Source: Tubulanus polymorphus
Lineage: Eukaryota > Nemertea > Palaeonemertea > Tubulaniformes > Tubulanidae
Assembly (NCBI RefSeq): GCF_964204645.1
Contig: NC_134031.1
Location: forward strand, 16,303,307-16,367,306
DNA length: 64,000 bases
Reading direction: 5' to 3'
Part shown: one piece after another, positions 63,682-64,000 of the stretch
How positions within the stretch are numbered: the first letter of the stretch is position 1
How the letters are laid out: each line of letters begins with the position of its first letter
The notes under the pieces: model-generated
The model's input: only the letters and a program-made list of their open reading frames with translations
Told to the model about the DNA's origin: nothing
The model's database searches: none
Made by a program: the position numbers and the translations under genes

Positions 63682-64000
63682 TACGGAAGCCCCTAGATGA
63701 CATACGAGATAATTTTTTTAAACAATTTCGAGCCATGATGTAGAATTTTGACTTATTGTCTCGAAATTTGACTTAATCGAAGTTTTCTATTCATGTCGAA
63801 TTTCTTCGACTTTTTATGTTGTATTTTGAGTTAATTATTTCGTGTTATTTTCATATAGACTTATCTCAGAATTCGACATAATTAACTCGAAGTTCGAATC
63901 ATTATGTCGAATTTCGACTTATTATGACATGTTGACATAAGTCGGAATTGTGAAAAGATTAGCCTATCTCATATGTCACCAAGCAAGGGGCTTCTGTACC
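63682..64000. mobile_element. MITE with long inverted ends, reaching the window edge
   Basis: The left end TACGGAAGCCCCTAGATGAC with ATACGAGATAA is inverted at the right as TACAGAAGCCCCTTGCTTGG, TGACATATGAGATA. About 318 bp. The interior is AT-rich with many TCGAAATTTGACTTA-type words in both orientations. No ORF. Confidence 0.8.

Overview
This window is eukaryotic nuclear DNA from an invertebrate animal. The genes are split by many GT-AG introns. The non-coding DNA is AT-rich and packed with small DNA-transposon derivatives, LTR and Penelope-like retroelements and simple repeats. The gene set is ordinary metazoan housekeeping: NELF-E, adenylate kinase 1, TMCO1, ATP13A1, NIP7, ELP5, syntaxin-6, a rhomboid-like protease and LSM2. 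The EF-hand rhomboid and the BEL/Penelope mix would fit a lophotrochozoan such as a mollusc, but I cannot fix the phylum from sequence alone.

Layout, left to right. 1-1730: probable 3' UTR of a gene that starts outside the window. 2080-4522 (+): NELFE, 10 coding exons. 5461-6345 (+): a possible tiny unrecognised gene. 6925-10873 (+): adenylate kinase 1 with at least two alternative 5' coding exons and a puzzling phase problem solved by either a 1-nt exon or a weak acceptor. 11803-13706 (+): TMCO1. 36658-16570 (-): ATP13A1, 25 coding exons. Its 9.4-kb intron 15 holds a 6.4-kb intact BEL/Pao retrotransposon in the opposite orientation, a 32-bp minisatellite and other repeats. 38393-36970 (-): NIP7. 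38601-40860 (+): ELP5, divergent from NIP7 across 207 bp. 51954-43135 (-): STX6, with a U12-type AT-AC second intron. 52301-59581 (+): a RHBDL1/3-like rhomboid with EF-hand, divergent from STX6 across 346 bp. 63325-62017 (-): LSM2, with an ATG-only first coding exon. 63682 to the window end: a palindromic-end MITE.

I assembled exons by hand from splice signals and family alignment. In every gene the summed coding exons are a whole number of codons (NELFE 303 aa, TMCO1 182, ATP13A1 1177, NIP7 180, ELP5 281, STX6 248, RHBDL 401, LSM2 96), which strongly supports the models. AK1 is the one gene that closes only with an extra assumption.

The genes do not form one pathway. They are independent housekeeping units: transcription pausing, nucleotide balance, ER calcium and membrane-protein quality control, ribosome assembly, tRNA wobble modification, endosome-Golgi SNARE trafficking, intramembrane proteolysis and mRNA decay/splicing. 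The most noteworthy items are the U12 AT-AC intron in STX6, the possible single-nucleotide exon in AK1, the freshly inserted BEL element nested in an older repeat, an inverted Penelope fragment with a hammerhead-like core beside the last rhomboid exon, and a templated-insertion scar in STX6. No RNA genes or CRISPR arrays were recognised.
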